Part shown: positions 36,196 to 46,439 of the stretch, piece after piece
Position numbering within the stretch: the first letter of the stretch is position 1
How the letters are laid out: every line of letters starts with the position of its first letter
Source: Polaribacter haliotis
GTDB taxonomy: Bacteria > Bacteroidota > Bacteroidia > Flavobacteriales > Flavobacteriaceae
NCBI RefSeq assembly: GCF_014784055.1
Contig: NZ_CP061813.1
Location: 149,501-213,500, forward strand
DNA length: 64,000 nt
Direction of reading: 5' to 3'
The notes under the pieces: generated by a model
What the model saw: the letters and a program-made list of their open reading frames with translations, nothing else
What the model was told of the DNA's origin: nothing
Databases searched by the model: none
Made by a program: the position numbers and the translations under genes

Positions 36196-36225
36196 TATAT
36201 TTGGTAAACCAAATTGGTTAACCAA
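36196..36225 (+). promoter_or_regulatory. Promoter with AT-type double GntR operator (PL6-PL7 operon)
   Basis: TATATTTG (36196-36203), TTGGTAAACCAA (36201-36212) and TTGGTTAACCAA (36214-36225), starts 13 bp apart. 42 bp before the PL6 ATG. Identical over its whole length to the site at 53127. Confidence 0.9.
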
Positions 36226-36267
36226 TTCAATTAATCAGTTGTTTTTCAATCAAATTTAAATCACTTT

Positions 36268-38574
36268 ATGAAAAATTCATTTCTTATTATCAGCATCTTC
36301 TTATTACTAATTTCATGTAATGAAAAAACTACAAATGCTGTTTTTGTGGAAAATAAATCAGAATTAAAAGAAGCCATAAAAAATGCAAAACCTGGTGACG
36401 ATATTGTTTTAAAAGATGGTATTTGGAAAGATGTAGAAATTAAGTTTGTTGGAAAAGGAACAAAAGAAAGTCCAATTATTTTAAGAGCAGAAACTGCTGG
36501 TAAGGTTTTTATAGAAGGCGTTTCTAACTTAAGCTTTGGTGGCGAATATTTAACTGTAAAAGACTTGCATTTTAGAAATGGGTATTCTCCAACAAAAGAA
36601 GTAATTGCTTTTAGAACAGATTCTAAAAACCTTGCCAGTAATTGTAGAGTTACCAATTGTGTAATTGTTGATTTTAATAAATTACAAAGAGATAATGACG
36701 ATTTTTGGGTTCAGTTTTATGGAAGACACAACCAATTAGACCATTGTTATTTAGCTGGTAAAACAAATGGAGGACCAACAGTTAGAGTCGATTTAAAAGG
36801 AATACAGAGTATTAAAAACTATCATAAAATAGTAAATAATCATTTTGGGCCAAGACCAAGAAAAGGTGGAGCAAGAGGAGAAACGATTCAATTAGGAAGC
36901 AGTTTTACGTCTATGAGTCCAAGTAATACAACTATTGCAAATAACTTTTTTGAAGAGTGTAATGGTGAAGTTGAAATAATTTCGAGTAAAACGAATTTCA
37001 ACGAAATTAAAAACAATGTTTTTTATAAAAGTGAAGGCTCTGTGGTTACAAGACATGGAAATTACACTATGATTGATGGAAATTATTTTATTGGTGATGG
37101 AGAAAACGAAAATTATGGTGGAATTAGAATTGTAAATACAGGACATTGGATTGTAAATAATTATTTCTACAAAATAATTGGCGAGAATTTTAGAAGTCCT
37201 TTAGCAGTTATGAATGGAATTCCGAAAAGTCCATTAAACAGATACAATCAAGTTACAGATGTTGTGGTTGCTTACAATACATATGTCGATTGTAAGTCTC
37301 CTTTTCAATTTGGAGTGGGAACAAATATTGCACAAAGTGCGGTGTTACCAAAATCAGAAATTCGTTCTGCAAGACCAATTAGAACAACAGTTGCAAACAA
37401 TGTAATTTACAATTCTAAAGGAGATGAAACACCAATTGTTGAACATGATAAAGCAGATGGAGTTTTGTTTAAAAGCAATATAATTGGTAATAATGGTTTG
37501 TATTTAAAAGATGACATACGTTTAAAACCAGCAAGTTTTACATTAGACACAATTAGCGAAAACATTATGTTACCTAACCTTTCCTCTGTTGATGTAGAAC
37601 CTTATAATGGTTTCGATTTCGATTTAATTAAAACGGATTTAGTTGGAAATTCAAGAGAAAATAATAATGCTATTGGAGCAACTGTTAAAGCAGATATTAC
37701 AAATCCTAATATTTTAGATAAAAGTAAATATGGCGCAACTTGGTTTAAGGTTGATGCAATTGTAGAAGGAAAAACAATTAAAGTTTCCCCTTCAGATAAT
37801 TTATCAGAAAAAATAAAATCTGCTAATAAAGGCGATATTATTTCTTTAAATGAAGGAAAATATGTTGTTTCAAAATCATTAATTATTGATAAAAATCTTA
37901 CTATTCAATCTTCATCAGAAAACAAAGCAGAAATCGTTTTTGAAGGTGCCGAAAACACACCTGCTTTTGCATTAAATCCTTATGGAGTTTTAACATTGAA
38001 AAATGTGAAACTTTCTGGAAATGGAAAAAATCAAGCATTTGCAAGTTTAAAAGAGAACATGTCCAATCATTTTGGCTTGTCAGTTTCAGGTTCTGAAATC
38101 AGCAATTTTAATTATGTTTTAAAAGCTTACAAACAAACATTTGCAGAAACTGTAACTTTCAAAAACACATCAATTTCTAATTGTGAAAATGGAATAGAAT
38201 TATCTGAAGAAACAAACGATAGAGGAGATTACAATACAGAGTTTTTAACGATTGATAATTGTACGTTCAACAACGTAAAACAAAATGTTATTGATTATTA
38301 TAGAGGTGGTTATGACGAATCTACAATTGGCGGAAATCTTTTAGTTACGAACTCTACATTCACAAATTGTGGTGCAAAAGAGCAAAATAAAATGCTTTTA
38401 AATCATAGAGGAATTGTCAATGTAAACATCAACAACAATACATTTAAAAACAATAAAATTCAGTTTGTTTCTATTTTATGGGGAGCAAAAAACAACGTAG
38501 AATCTAACAATACTTTAATTAATTCTGGGAAAATTAAAACAGAAGAAAATTTAGTAATGAAGTTGATGTATTAA
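36268..38574 (+). CDS. PL6 alginate lyase, two beta-helix domains, lipoprotein
   Basis: 768 residues with lipobox LISC (Cys17). The N-terminal PL6 beta helix (about 25-410) contains the catalytic pair Lys241 (SSKTN) and Arg262 (TRHGN), spaced 21 residues as in AlyGC, and the calcium-site region NGEVEII. A second, shorter beta helix (about 500-760) follows, as in the two-domain AlyGC group (PL6 subfamily 1), which favours guluronate-rich alginate and can act exolytically. Probably anchored on the cell surface or the periplasmic face. First gene of an operon with PL7 (19 bp downstream). Confidence 0.92.
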   Translation: MKNSFLIISIFLLLISCNEKTTNAVFVENKSELKEAIKNAKPGDDIVLKDGIWKDVEIKFVGKGTKESPIILRAETAGKVFIEGVSNLSFGGEYLTVKDLHFRNGYSPTKEVIAFRTDSKNLASNCRVTNCVIVDFNKLQRDNDDFWVQFYGRHNQLDHCYLAGKTNGGPTVRVDLKGIQSIKNYHKIVNNHFGPRPRKGGARGETIQLGSSFTSMSPSNTTIANNFFEECNGEVEIISSKTNFNEIKNNVFYKSEGSVVTRHGNYTMIDGNYFIGDGENENYGGIRIVNTGHWIVNNYFYKIIGENFRSPLAVMNGIPKSPLNRYNQVTDVVVAYNTYVDCKSPFQFGVGTNIAQSAVLPKSEIRSARPIRTTVANNVIYNSKGDETPIVEHDKADGVLFKSNIIGNNGLYLKDDIRLKPASFTLDTISENIMLPNLSSVDVEPYNGFDFDLIKTDLVGNSRENNNAIGATVKADITNPNILDKSKYGATWFKVDAIVEGKTIKVSPSDNLSEKIKSANKGDIISLNEGKYVVSKSLIIDKNLTIQSSSENKAEIVFEGAENTPAFALNPYGVLTLKNVKLSGNGKNQAFASLKENMSNHFGLSVSGSEISNFNYVLKAYKQTFAETVTFKNTSISNCENGIELSEETNDRGDYNTEFLTIDNCTFNNVKQNVIDYYRGGYDESTIGGNLLVTNSTFTNCGAKEQNKMLLNHRGIVNVNINNNTFKNNKIQFVSILWGAKNNVESNNTLINSGKIKTEENLVMKLMY

Positions 38575-38593
38575 AATTTAAAGAATTTATAAA

Positions 38594-39619
38594 ATGAAAA
38601 AATTATTATTTATTGCAATGCTGTTTTTATCAATAATAAGTTGTAAAAAAAACGCTAAAGTTACTTCAGAAGAAAAAAATAGTACTGAAAAAACGATAAA
38701 ATATCCAAGTGATGTTATTCCATTTATGGAAGAATGGAAAATACTTTTAGGAGATGGAACAAAGTCAGAAGATTTAGTTGGTTTTCAAAAACAAGATTTT
38801 TTTTACGTTAAAAATGACAAAAAAACAGATTGGGTAGTTTATAAAACACCAAATTCTGGAATTACGTCAAGAACATCAAGCAATACAAGAACAGAATTAG
38901 GGCAAAAAGAACACTGGATTCCAGAAGTTGGTGGCAAATTAACTGGAACTTTAAAAGTTCAGCATGTTTCTACAACTGGAGATGCAACAGCTGCATCCTC
39001 TTTTTCGGTTGTAATTGGACAAATTCATAGTGATGAAGGTCATGAAAATGAACCTTTAAAAATCTACTTTAAAAAATTTCCAGGACATACAAAAGGTTCA
39101 GTTTTTTGGAATTATGAAATCAACCCAAAAGGAGATAATATTGGAAGATTTGATTATTCTACTGCAGTTTGGGGACATGATTTTTCTGTAGTTGGAGATT
39201 CAGCAAATACATATCCAAAAGAACCAGAAAATGGTGTTGCTTTAGGTGAAGAATTTAGTTACGAAGTAAATGTTTACAAAGGGATTATGTATTTGACGTT
39301 TAAAAGCGAAAACCATAAAACGATAAAGTTTACAAAAAGTTTAATAGAATCAGAATTTGCAACAAGAAAAGATATCCCAGAGCAAGTTTTAAAAGTATAT
39401 GCAAATAGAGAAAAAGGTGGTGGTGTTGAACGCGAAATAGCATATGCTGGCGAAATTAATTATTTTAAACAAGGTGCATATAACCAAGCAAACGCAAAGA
39501 GCACAAAATCTGAAGTTTATGGAGGAGATATCGCAAAACAATATGCAAACGGAAGTTATGCAGAAGTTTGGTTCAAAGAAGCTACAGTAAGTGCAGGAAC
39601 TCCGCCAAATATTGATTAA
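38594..39619 (+). CDS. PL7 alginate lyase, lipoprotein (second copy)
   Basis: 341 residues with lipobox IISC. PL7 motifs: RTEL at 99-102, QIH at 143-145 and FKQGAYNQ with Tyr296. It is closely related to the PL7 at 4525 but lacks that protein's C-terminal extension. The enzyme cleaves internal alginate linkages, making unsaturated oligomers for SusCD uptake. It follows the PL6 lipoprotein by 19 bp and precedes the large PL6 by 99 bp. Confidence 0.93.
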   Translation: MKKLLFIAMLFLSIISCKKNAKVTSEEKNSTEKTIKYPSDVIPFMEEWKILLGDGTKSEDLVGFQKQDFFYVKNDKKTDWVVYKTPNSGITSRTSSNTRTELGQKEHWIPEVGGKLTGTLKVQHVSTTGDATAASSFSVVIGQIHSDEGHENEPLKIYFKKFPGHTKGSVFWNYEINPKGDNIGRFDYSTAVWGHDFSVVGDSANTYPKEPENGVALGEEFSYEVNVYKGIMYLTFKSENHKTIKFTKSLIESEFATRKDIPEQVLKVYANREKGGGVEREIAYAGEINYFKQGAYNQANAKSTKSEVYGGDIAKQYANGSYAEVWFKEATVSAGTPPNID

Positions 39620-39718
39620 GTTTTATTGATAAGACTTTTTTTAATAACTCAAAAAAAATAAAAAAACATTTTTTTATCTCTAATACTAAATATTTCCGAG
39701 CCTTAAATTTTTAATAAG

Positions 39719-42298
39719 ATGAACAAATATATTTTTTACTTGCTATTCTTTTTTTCAGTTCCTGCTTTTGCACAAACAACCCATAATATTACAAATCCAA
39801 ACCAACTTGGAGGTTTAACATTAAATGCTGGAGATACAGTTATTTTAGCTGATGGAGTTTATGCATCAGATGAAAGAATAAAATTTTCTCCAACAACAGG
39901 TACAGCAGCAATGCCAATAACTTTTAGAGCTGAAACGCCTGGTGGAGTTAAATTTACAGGAGGTTTACAAATGAGTATTGGTGGAGATTATGTTATTGTA
40001 GATGGTTTTTATTGGCAAGGTGGTTATGGAGCAAGTAATTTTATTGAATTTAGAGATGGCAGTAATTATGCTAATTATAGTAAAATTCAGAATTGTGTAA
40101 TTAATGGTTTAGAAATAAGTCCAGATGATAAAGCTGATGATGGAACAACTTCAATAACAAAACATAGATGGATTGTTTTGTACGGAACTTACAATACTGT
40201 TATAAATTGTTCTTTTATGAACAAAGAAAGTGCAGGAGCTTTAATTTTAGTTGAACTTGAATATAATGCATCTCCAGATGATGATGCAACAAACACACGT
40301 TGTAATATAGTAGGACATACAATTACAAAAAATTATTTTTATAAATATGCAAAAATCGATGCTTCCTTAAGTAATTCTGGTGATAGTGAAACTATTCGTG
40401 TTGGAACTAGTGAATATCAAAACGTAAATAGCAATACAACTGTAAGCAATAATTATTTTGTTGAAGCAAATGGTGAAAATGAAATAATCACCAATAAAAG
40501 TAAAAACAATAAGTACATTAATAATACATTTAGAAGGAGTCGAGGTTCTTTGGTTTTACGTCATGGATCTAATGCAACTGTAGATGGTAATTATTTTTTA
40601 GGTGAAAATGTTGATGGAACTGGAGGAATTAGAATTACAGATAGCGATCATACAATTACTAATAATTACATTCAAGATTGTATTACAGTAAATAGCCAAG
40701 CAAAATGGAATAATGGAATTACCTTTATTGGAGGTGGAGATAATGCTGCAGTAGATTGTAATTCTACAAGTGCTTCAAATGGCTATCAAAAATCTAATAA
40801 CATAACAATTTCTAATAACTCAATTGTAAATACAAATGCGCCTTTATTTTACAATACAGACAAAGGATCTACAGATCCAACAGGTTCTGTTTCAAATAAT
40901 TTAATATATTTTACTTCTGGAAACTCAAATTTAACAAACGTAATCACTGGAGACACTGCCAGCTCTTATTCTAATTTAGGTAAAACATTAAGTTATTCTG
41001 GAAACGTATTTACAGGAACTGTATTAGGAGAAACAAATACAGGTTTTACAGAAGAAACAGGAATAGCAGCTACTTCTAATGGCGAAATCTTTACTTTTTC
41101 AGGTGCTGGTTCTTCAGGAAAAGGTGCAGATTTAGGAACTTATAATCCAACAACAGATACTATGGTTGGTTATGGAATTGGAGCTTGCTTTTTAAACAAT
41201 TTAGGAACTAAAATTACAAATGGAGATTGTACTATTGTTGTACCAGAATCTTTAACAGTTGGAACTTTGCAAACACTTGCACCAACAGCAGGTAGTTACA
41301 ATGTATCAGTGAATGCAAATGTTGGTTGGACAGCAGTTTCAAACGATACTTGGATTTCTATTGATACAAATGCTGCAAATGGAGATGCAACAGTTTCTGT
41401 AACAGTTTTAGAAAATGCGACTACAGATGTTAGAACTGGTACAATAACATTTACACAAAATGCTGGAGGAGATGATATTGTAAGAACACTTACGATTATT
41501 CAAGATGGTAAAAGTTTAACAGATTTATATAATCTAATAAATACAGGAATTACAAGTGATCCAGTAACAATACATTCCTTTTCTAAAGAAGAAGTTGGTG
41601 GAGGGAAAACAAATGCTGCAACAAACACTTTAGATAAAGATAATGGTACAGTTTGGGCTGCAGATGATGGTGCTGTATTATCAGGAGATTACAAAGGAGA
41701 TGGAGAATATATTATTTACGATTTAGGGAGTAATTATAACCTTAATTTAGTACAGTTTACAACTACAAACAAATCAGATTCTTTTGGTTTTCAAGTTTGG
41801 GTTTCAACAACAGGAACGAATGCTTCAGATTTTTCAAAAATAATTCCTTCTACAGGAGATTTAATTTTATCAGCAACAAATTCTACAGATTTTAATCAAT
41901 ATGAAATAAGTGCAGGAATCAATGCAAGGTATGTAAAGTTAATAGGTTATGGTAGATTTAATACTATAGGAGACACACGAAAAAGTGTCTGGAGTGCTGT
42001 TGGAGAAATAGAATTTTATACTGCTTCAAGCTTATCTGTTAACCAAATAAGTCAGAAAAATAAGTTAACTTTATATCCAATTCCAGTGAATAATTTCTTG
42101 TATATCGAAAATTCTAGTAAATCTCTAAGAGAAATTAAAATTTATAGTTTGGATGGTAAAAAAATTATGGAAAGAAAAATAATAAACACTAAAGATGCAA
42201 GAGGTATAGATGTTTCTGCTTTAGTCAATGGGGTTTATATTGTTCGTTTTTATGATGATTTTAATTTATTCTCAAAAAAAATTATGATTGCACATTAA
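39719..42298 (+). CDS. Multidomain PL6 alginate lyase secreted by T9SS
   Basis: 859 residues: signal peptide ending AFAQ, then PL6 beta helix (about 20-500) with catalytic Lys260 and Arg281 (NKSKN, LRHGS; spacing 21 as in the paralog). A BACON-like Ig domain follows (about 505-600, GWTAVSNDTWISI), then a discoidin/F5-8C (CBM32-type) domain (about 620-775), and a T9SS sorting domain (LTLYPIPVNNFLYIE ... GVYIVRF). It is likely a cell-surface or released enzyme that attacks polymeric alginate, with the accessory domains aiding binding. It may be read through from the PL7 gene; I found no separate shared-type operator in the 99-bp gap. Confidence 0.92.
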   Translation: MNKYIFYLLFFFSVPAFAQTTHNITNPNQLGGLTLNAGDTVILADGVYASDERIKFSPTTGTAAMPITFRAETPGGVKFTGGLQMSIGGDYVIVDGFYWQGGYGASNFIEFRDGSNYANYSKIQNCVINGLEISPDDKADDGTTSITKHRWIVLYGTYNTVINCSFMNKESAGALILVELEYNASPDDDATNTRCNIVGHTITKNYFYKYAKIDASLSNSGDSETIRVGTSEYQNVNSNTTVSNNYFVEANGENEIITNKSKNNKYINNTFRRSRGSLVLRHGSNATVDGNYFLGENVDGTGGIRITDSDHTITNNYIQDCITVNSQAKWNNGITFIGGGDNAAVDCNSTSASNGYQKSNNITISNNSIVNTNAPLFYNTDKGSTDPTGSVSNNLIYFTSGNSNLTNVITGDTASSYSNLGKTLSYSGNVFTGTVLGETNTGFTEETGIAATSNGEIFTFSGAGSSGKGADLGTYNPTTDTMVGYGIGACFLNNLGTKITNGDCTIVVPESLTVGTLQTLAPTAGSYNVSVNANVGWTAVSNDTWISIDTNAANGDATVSVTVLENATTDVRTGTITFTQNAGGDDIVRTLTIIQDGKSLTDLYNLINTGITSDPVTIHSFSKEEVGGGKTNAATNTLDKDNGTVWAADDGAVLSGDYKGDGEYIIYDLGSNYNLNLVQFTTTNKSDSFGFQVWVSTTGTNASDFSKIIPSTGDLILSATNSTDFNQYEISAGINARYVKLIGYGRFNTIGDTRKSVWSAVGEIEFYTASSLSVNQISQKNKLTLYPIPVNNFLYIENSSKSLREIKIYSLDGKKIMERKIINTKDARGIDVSALVNGVYIVRFYDDFNLFSKKIMIAH

Positions 42299-42411
42299 TT
42301 CTAATTATTCAATTTCCGTACAATTTTACTCTCAATATAAATTTTTAAGGTTTTAAGAGTTAGGTTTTTAAAGTAAATTTATCAAAAGCTTTGAAAAAAC
42401 AAAAATAATTG

Positions 42412-42441
42412 TATATTTGGTAAACCAAATTGGTTTACCAG
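42412..42441 (+). promoter_or_regulatory. Promoter with AT-type double GntR operator (T9SS protein-PL17-kdgF)
   Basis: TATATTTG (42412-42419), TTGGTAAACCAA (42417-42428), TTGGTTTACCAG (42430-42441), starts 13 bp apart. 53 bp before the ATG. Confidence 0.88.
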
Positions 42442-42494
42442 TTATATTCAAAGTAGAAATCTTAGTATTAATTTAAATTTTAAAATCTATTCGC

Positions 42495-43730
42495 ATGAAA
42501 AAAACATTACTTTCAAAAAAAAATCCTAACAAACTATTTACACTTTTGGTGTTTTGTTGCTGTTTTAATTTTGGTTGGAGTCAGCAAGTAATTGGAGAGT
42601 TTCCAATAATGGATGGTGGTTTAGAAAATCAAACAGCTGGTAATATGAAGAGTCAAGGTTCTTCAGCAAAAGGAACAGCTTCCACTACATGGTCTATTTC
42701 AAGTACTGGAGGAACAACAAACGAGAAAATTTTAGACACTCCTGTAGATGCTAGAACTGGTAATTTTTCTGCACAAGCACAATTGAATAACGATAAAGAT
42801 AATGCCCGTCTTCAAACGCCTTCAACAGTATCGCCAAATGCACTTTCTGTTTCTACTTCATATACAATTCAGTTTTTTTATAAATCTCCAACTGCTCTTG
42901 ACGATGGAGATTTAAAGCCAGGTATTTATTTAAATAATACTTCAAGTGGTAAGACAAAAGATAAAACAGATGCAAGTACTTTTGCAGCTAATACATGGAC
43001 AAAAGCACATGGAAAAGTTACAACTGGTGGCGATTTTGATGCTTCTAACTGGGCAGTTGCAAGAATTGGAGGAGTTAAAGGAGTTGACAAACCATTAATT
43101 AGTTTTGATGATTTTGTGGTTTATGCTGGAGATTATGATGATACTGCACCAGATATAGCAACTGGAGGAAGTTATGTAAATAACGGAGGTACAGGAACTA
43201 TAAGTTGGTTAGCACCAGCTGGAGGAGTTGATGGAGGTGGTTATGTAGTAGTTAAATATACAACAGACCCAAATGCAGACAATGATCCAAACCAAAATGG
43301 TATTTATAATGTTGGAAATACAACAACAAATGGTACAGGAAGTTTAACAGGAACTGTTGTTTATATTGGCACTGATACTTCATTTATGGAGACACATGTT
43401 GCTGGAACATTTTATAAAATTTATACGGTTGATAAAGCGTTTAATTATTCTGATGAATTAAAGGTTTCTTCTAGTACAACAGCTTCTGTAGATGAGGTTT
43501 TTGCTTCTAAAGTTTCAGTATATCCAAATCCTGCAAAAGATTTCGTGACTATTTCTTCACCTTTAGAGATTAATAAACTTGAAGTTTATAATTTATTGGG
43601 AAAAAGAGTAATTAGTTCATCAAAATTAATCAACAATAATTTAGATATTTCTACTTTAGCAAAAGGAATTTACATGATGAAACTTACGAGTGGAGAATCT
43701 GTAGCTTCTAAAAAATTGATTAAGAGGTAG
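42495..43730 (+). CDS. T9SS-secreted surface protein, putative alginate-binding
   Basis: 411 residues: signal peptide to about 30, a beta-rich domain with a carbohydrate-binding-module-like layout (about 31-215; starts IMDGGLENQT, ends ISFDDFVVYAGDY), a Ser/Thr/Gly-rich Ig-like region, and a T9SS sorting domain (VSVYPNPAKDFVTI ... LAKGIYMMKL). No catalytic motif was recognised. Its AT-type operator and its position before PL17 indicate co-induction with alginate use. A surface binding or adhesion role is inference. A hairpin after the gene may separate its expression level from PL17. Confidence 0.6.
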   Translation: MKKTLLSKKNPNKLFTLLVFCCCFNFGWSQQVIGEFPIMDGGLENQTAGNMKSQGSSAKGTASTTWSISSTGGTTNEKILDTPVDARTGNFSAQAQLNNDKDNARLQTPSTVSPNALSVSTSYTIQFFYKSPTALDDGDLKPGIYLNNTSSGKTKDKTDASTFAANTWTKAHGKVTTGGDFDASNWAVARIGGVKGVDKPLISFDDFVVYAGDYDDTAPDIATGGSYVNNGGTGTISWLAPAGGVDGGGYVVVKYTTDPNADNDPNQNGIYNVGNTTTNGTGSLTGTVVYIGTDTSFMETHVAGTFYKIYTVDKAFNYSDELKVSSSTTASVDEVFASKVSVYPNPAKDFVTISSPLEINKLEVYNLLGKRVISSSKLINNNLDISTLAKGIYMMKLTSGESVASKKLIKR

Positions 43731-43750
43731 CAAAACATAGTTTATATAAA

Positions 43751-43784
43751 ATAAGAACTCATTTTTATGGGTTCTTATTTTTTT
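43751..43784 (+). terminator. Hairpin with T run between the T9SS protein gene and PL17
   Basis: ATAAGAACTCAT - tttt - ATGGGTTCTTAT followed by about eight T. It looks like an intrinsic terminator, perhaps partial, because PL17 starts 16 bp later without an operator of its own. Confidence 0.75.
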
Positions 43785-43799
43785 TAAAAATTTTTAAAA

Positions 43800-46046
43800 A
43801 TGAAGAGTTTTCAAACACTTTTATTGGTATTAACAGTCTTTTATTCTTGTAATGAGAAAAAAGAATCAACAGATTCTGTTGATGATAATCAGCATCCAAA
43901 ACTTATTTTAACCAAAAAAGGTGTTGATAAAATTCGAGCTTCTCTTGGTTCAGTTCCAATTTTTGATAAAACTTTAGAAAAGGTAAAAAAAGAAGTAGAT
44001 GCCGAAATTGCTGATGGCATTAAAATGCCGATCCCAAAAGATTATTCTGGTGGCTACTCTCACGATCAGCACAAACGAAACATGGTGGTTTTGCAAAAAG
44101 CGGGTGTTTTATATCAAATTTTAGATGACGAAAAATATGCTAAATATGTAAAAGACATGCTCATGCAATATGAAGCGATGTACAAAACATTACCAGTGCA
44201 TCCAAAAACAAGATCGTATGCAAGAGGTAAATTATTTTGGCAATGTTTAAACGATTCTAATTGGTTAGTTTATGTAAGTCAGGCTTACGATTGTGTGTAT
44301 AATTATCTATCTGAAGAAGAACGCAACAAGTTAGAAACGAATTTATTCAAACCATTTGCAGATTTTATTTCAATTGGTAATCCTCAATTTTACCAAAGAG
44401 TTCACAACCATAGTACCTGGGGAAATGCTGCAGTTGGTATGATCGGTTTGGTAATGGACGACCAAGAATTAATTGATCGTGCTTTGTACGGAATTAAAGA
44501 TTTAAAATTAAATACAACAGAAAAAGATGATGATGGAGGTTTTTTAAATAAAGATGGTAAAGCTGGTTTTTTGGCAAATATAGAAGAGCCATTTTCTCCT
44601 GATGGTTATTATAATGAAGGGCCTTATTACCAACGTTATGCAATGTATCCTTTTTTAATTTTTGCTGAAGGGTTACATAATGTAAAACCAGAATTAAAAA
44701 TATTTGAATACAAAGAAGGAGTTTTACTAAAGTCAATAAATGCATTATTAAATTTATCAGATGCAGATGGCGATTTTTTTCCATTGAACGATGGTCAAAA
44801 AGGAATGTCTTATTATACGAGTGCTTTAGTTACAGCAGTAGATATTTCGTATCATTTTGGAACCCAAGATTCAGGTTTATTATCTATAGCATCAGCACAA
44901 GATCGTGTATTATTAGACGATTCTGGTTTGTCAGTTGCATTGGGTATTAAAAATGGTAAAGCAACATCTTTCAATAAAAAATCGATTAACCTTTCTGATG
45001 GTCCAAAAGGCGAACAAGGTGGAGTTGCTATATTAAGAAATGAAGATATTGAGTTGGTATTTAAATATGCTGCACAAGGATCTAGTCATGGTCATTATGA
45101 TAAGTTGTCATATTCTTTATATGAAAAAGGAGAAGAAATTCTTCAAGATTATGGTTTGGCAAGATTTGTAAATATCGAGCAAAAAGGTGGTGGAAATTAC
45201 CTAAAAGAAAATAAAACTTGGGCAAAGCAAACCATTGCACATAATACAGTTACACAAAATGAAACTTCCCATTTTAATGCGAAGTATGAAATAGGAAGTC
45301 AGCATCATTCAGTGTTAAATTATTTTTCTTCAGAAAATGAAAACGTGCAAGTAGCAAGTGCAAAAGAAGCAAATGCATATCCTGGAACAGAGATGCTTCG
45401 AACGATGGCAATAATAAAAGATGAAGATTTAGAAAAACCATATATGTTAGATATTATGAAGGTTACTTCTAATGAAGCAAATCAATATGATTTTCCATAC
45501 TACTTTTTAGGGCAAGTATTAAATACAAACTTTAAATATGATACTCCTAAAACTTTAAATACTTTAGGAACCAAAAACGGGTATCAGCATTTGTATGTAG
45601 AAGGAACAGCAAAAGCTTCTAGCGAGAATAGTAAACTATCTTGGTTAAATAAAGGGAAGTTTTACACTTTAACAACTTTAACGAATAACAATGATGAATT
45701 GCTATTTACTAGAATTGGAGCAAACGATCCAGAATTTAATTTAAGACGTGAAGCCGCTTTTATGTTGAGAAGAAAAAATGCTAAAAATACACTTTTTGTT
45801 TCTACAATTGAAGCACATGGAGGTTATAGTCCTGTTACTGAATCCGCAGTAAATTCAAACAGTAGTATTAAGGAATTACAATTGGTTTTAGACACAGAAG
45901 ATTATACTGCAATACAAATAACGAGCGAAAAAGGAAATATAAAACTTTTTATAACTGCAAATACAAATGCTTCCAAAGAAGCAAAACATACAATAAAAAT
46001 TAACGATAAGAATTACGAATGGTCAGGTTCTTATTATTTCGAATAA
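43800..46046 (+). CDS. PL17 oligoalginate lyase (exolytic), lipoprotein
   Basis: 748 residues with lipobox FYSC (Cys17). An (alpha/alpha) toroid N-terminal half carries VHNHSTWGNAAVGM (Asn203, His204, equivalent to the Asn-His pair of Alg17C) and DGYYNEGPYYQRY (Tyr276-Tyr277 region, catalytic Tyr). The C-terminal heparinase II/III-type beta sandwich has QGSSHGHYDKLSYSLY and GLARFVN. It removes unsaturated monomers (DEH) from oligoalginate ends, probably facing the periplasm. It is followed 18 bp later by KdgF, which handles the released monomer. Confidence 0.95.
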   Translation: MKSFQTLLLVLTVFYSCNEKKESTDSVDDNQHPKLILTKKGVDKIRASLGSVPIFDKTLEKVKKEVDAEIADGIKMPIPKDYSGGYSHDQHKRNMVVLQKAGVLYQILDDEKYAKYVKDMLMQYEAMYKTLPVHPKTRSYARGKLFWQCLNDSNWLVYVSQAYDCVYNYLSEEERNKLETNLFKPFADFISIGNPQFYQRVHNHSTWGNAAVGMIGLVMDDQELIDRALYGIKDLKLNTTEKDDDGGFLNKDGKAGFLANIEEPFSPDGYYNEGPYYQRYAMYPFLIFAEGLHNVKPELKIFEYKEGVLLKSINALLNLSDADGDFFPLNDGQKGMSYYTSALVTAVDISYHFGTQDSGLLSIASAQDRVLLDDSGLSVALGIKNGKATSFNKKSINLSDGPKGEQGGVAILRNEDIELVFKYAAQGSSHGHYDKLSYSLYEKGEEILQDYGLARFVNIEQKGGGNYLKENKTWAKQTIAHNTVTQNETSHFNAKYEIGSQHHSVLNYFSSENENVQVASAKEANAYPGTEMLRTMAIIKDEDLEKPYMLDIMKVTSNEANQYDFPYYFLGQVLNTNFKYDTPKTLNTLGTKNGYQHLYVEGTAKASSENSKLSWLNKGKFYTLTTLTNNNDELLFTRIGANDPEFNLRREAAFMLRRKNAKNTLFVSTIEAHGGYSPVTESAVNSNSSIKELQLVLDTEDYTAIQITSEKGNIKLFITANTNASKEAKHTIKINDKNYEWSGSYYFE

Positions 46047-46064
46047 AACAAAACAATTAATATT

Positions 46065-46439
46065 ATGAAACGATTTAGCGAAAAATATATCAGTGCAAAA
46101 GACATGGATTGGGAAGAACTTGGTGGAGGGGTCTCAAGAAAGTTTTTGGGTTATGATAATCAAATTATGATGGTAAGTGTAAAGTTTGACAAAGGAGCTT
46201 TAGGTTCTCCACATCAACATTTTCATACGCAAGCAACTTATTGTGTATCAGGAAAATTTGAATTTGAAATTGATGGAGTAAAGAAAATTGTAGAAGCAGG
46301 AGATGGCGTTTATATAGAACCTAATTTACTGCACAGTGCAATTTGTTTAGAAGAAGGACAATTAATTGACACATTTAGCCCTGTAAGAGAAGATTTCTTA
46401 AGTGGAGATGGAGTCTCTTATTTTGGAGATAAAGAGTAA
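46065..46439 (+). CDS. kdgF: KdgF-type cupin, unsaturated uronate ring-opening enzyme
   Basis: 124 residues, single cupin. Metal-site motif PHQHFHTQ gives His50, His52 and probably Gln56, with His90 later (LLHSA); the C-terminal DTFSPVREDFL is typical of KdgF. It catalyses conversion of the 4,5-unsaturated uronate monomer to linear DEH, a step once thought spontaneous. Placed directly after PL17, as in other alginate loci. Confidence 0.92.
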   Translation: MKRFSEKYISAKDMDWEELGGGVSRKFLGYDNQIMMVSVKFDKGALGSPHQHFHTQATYCVSGKFEFEIDGVKKIVEAGDGVYIEPNLLHSAICLEEGQLIDTFSPVREDFLSGDGVSYFGDKE

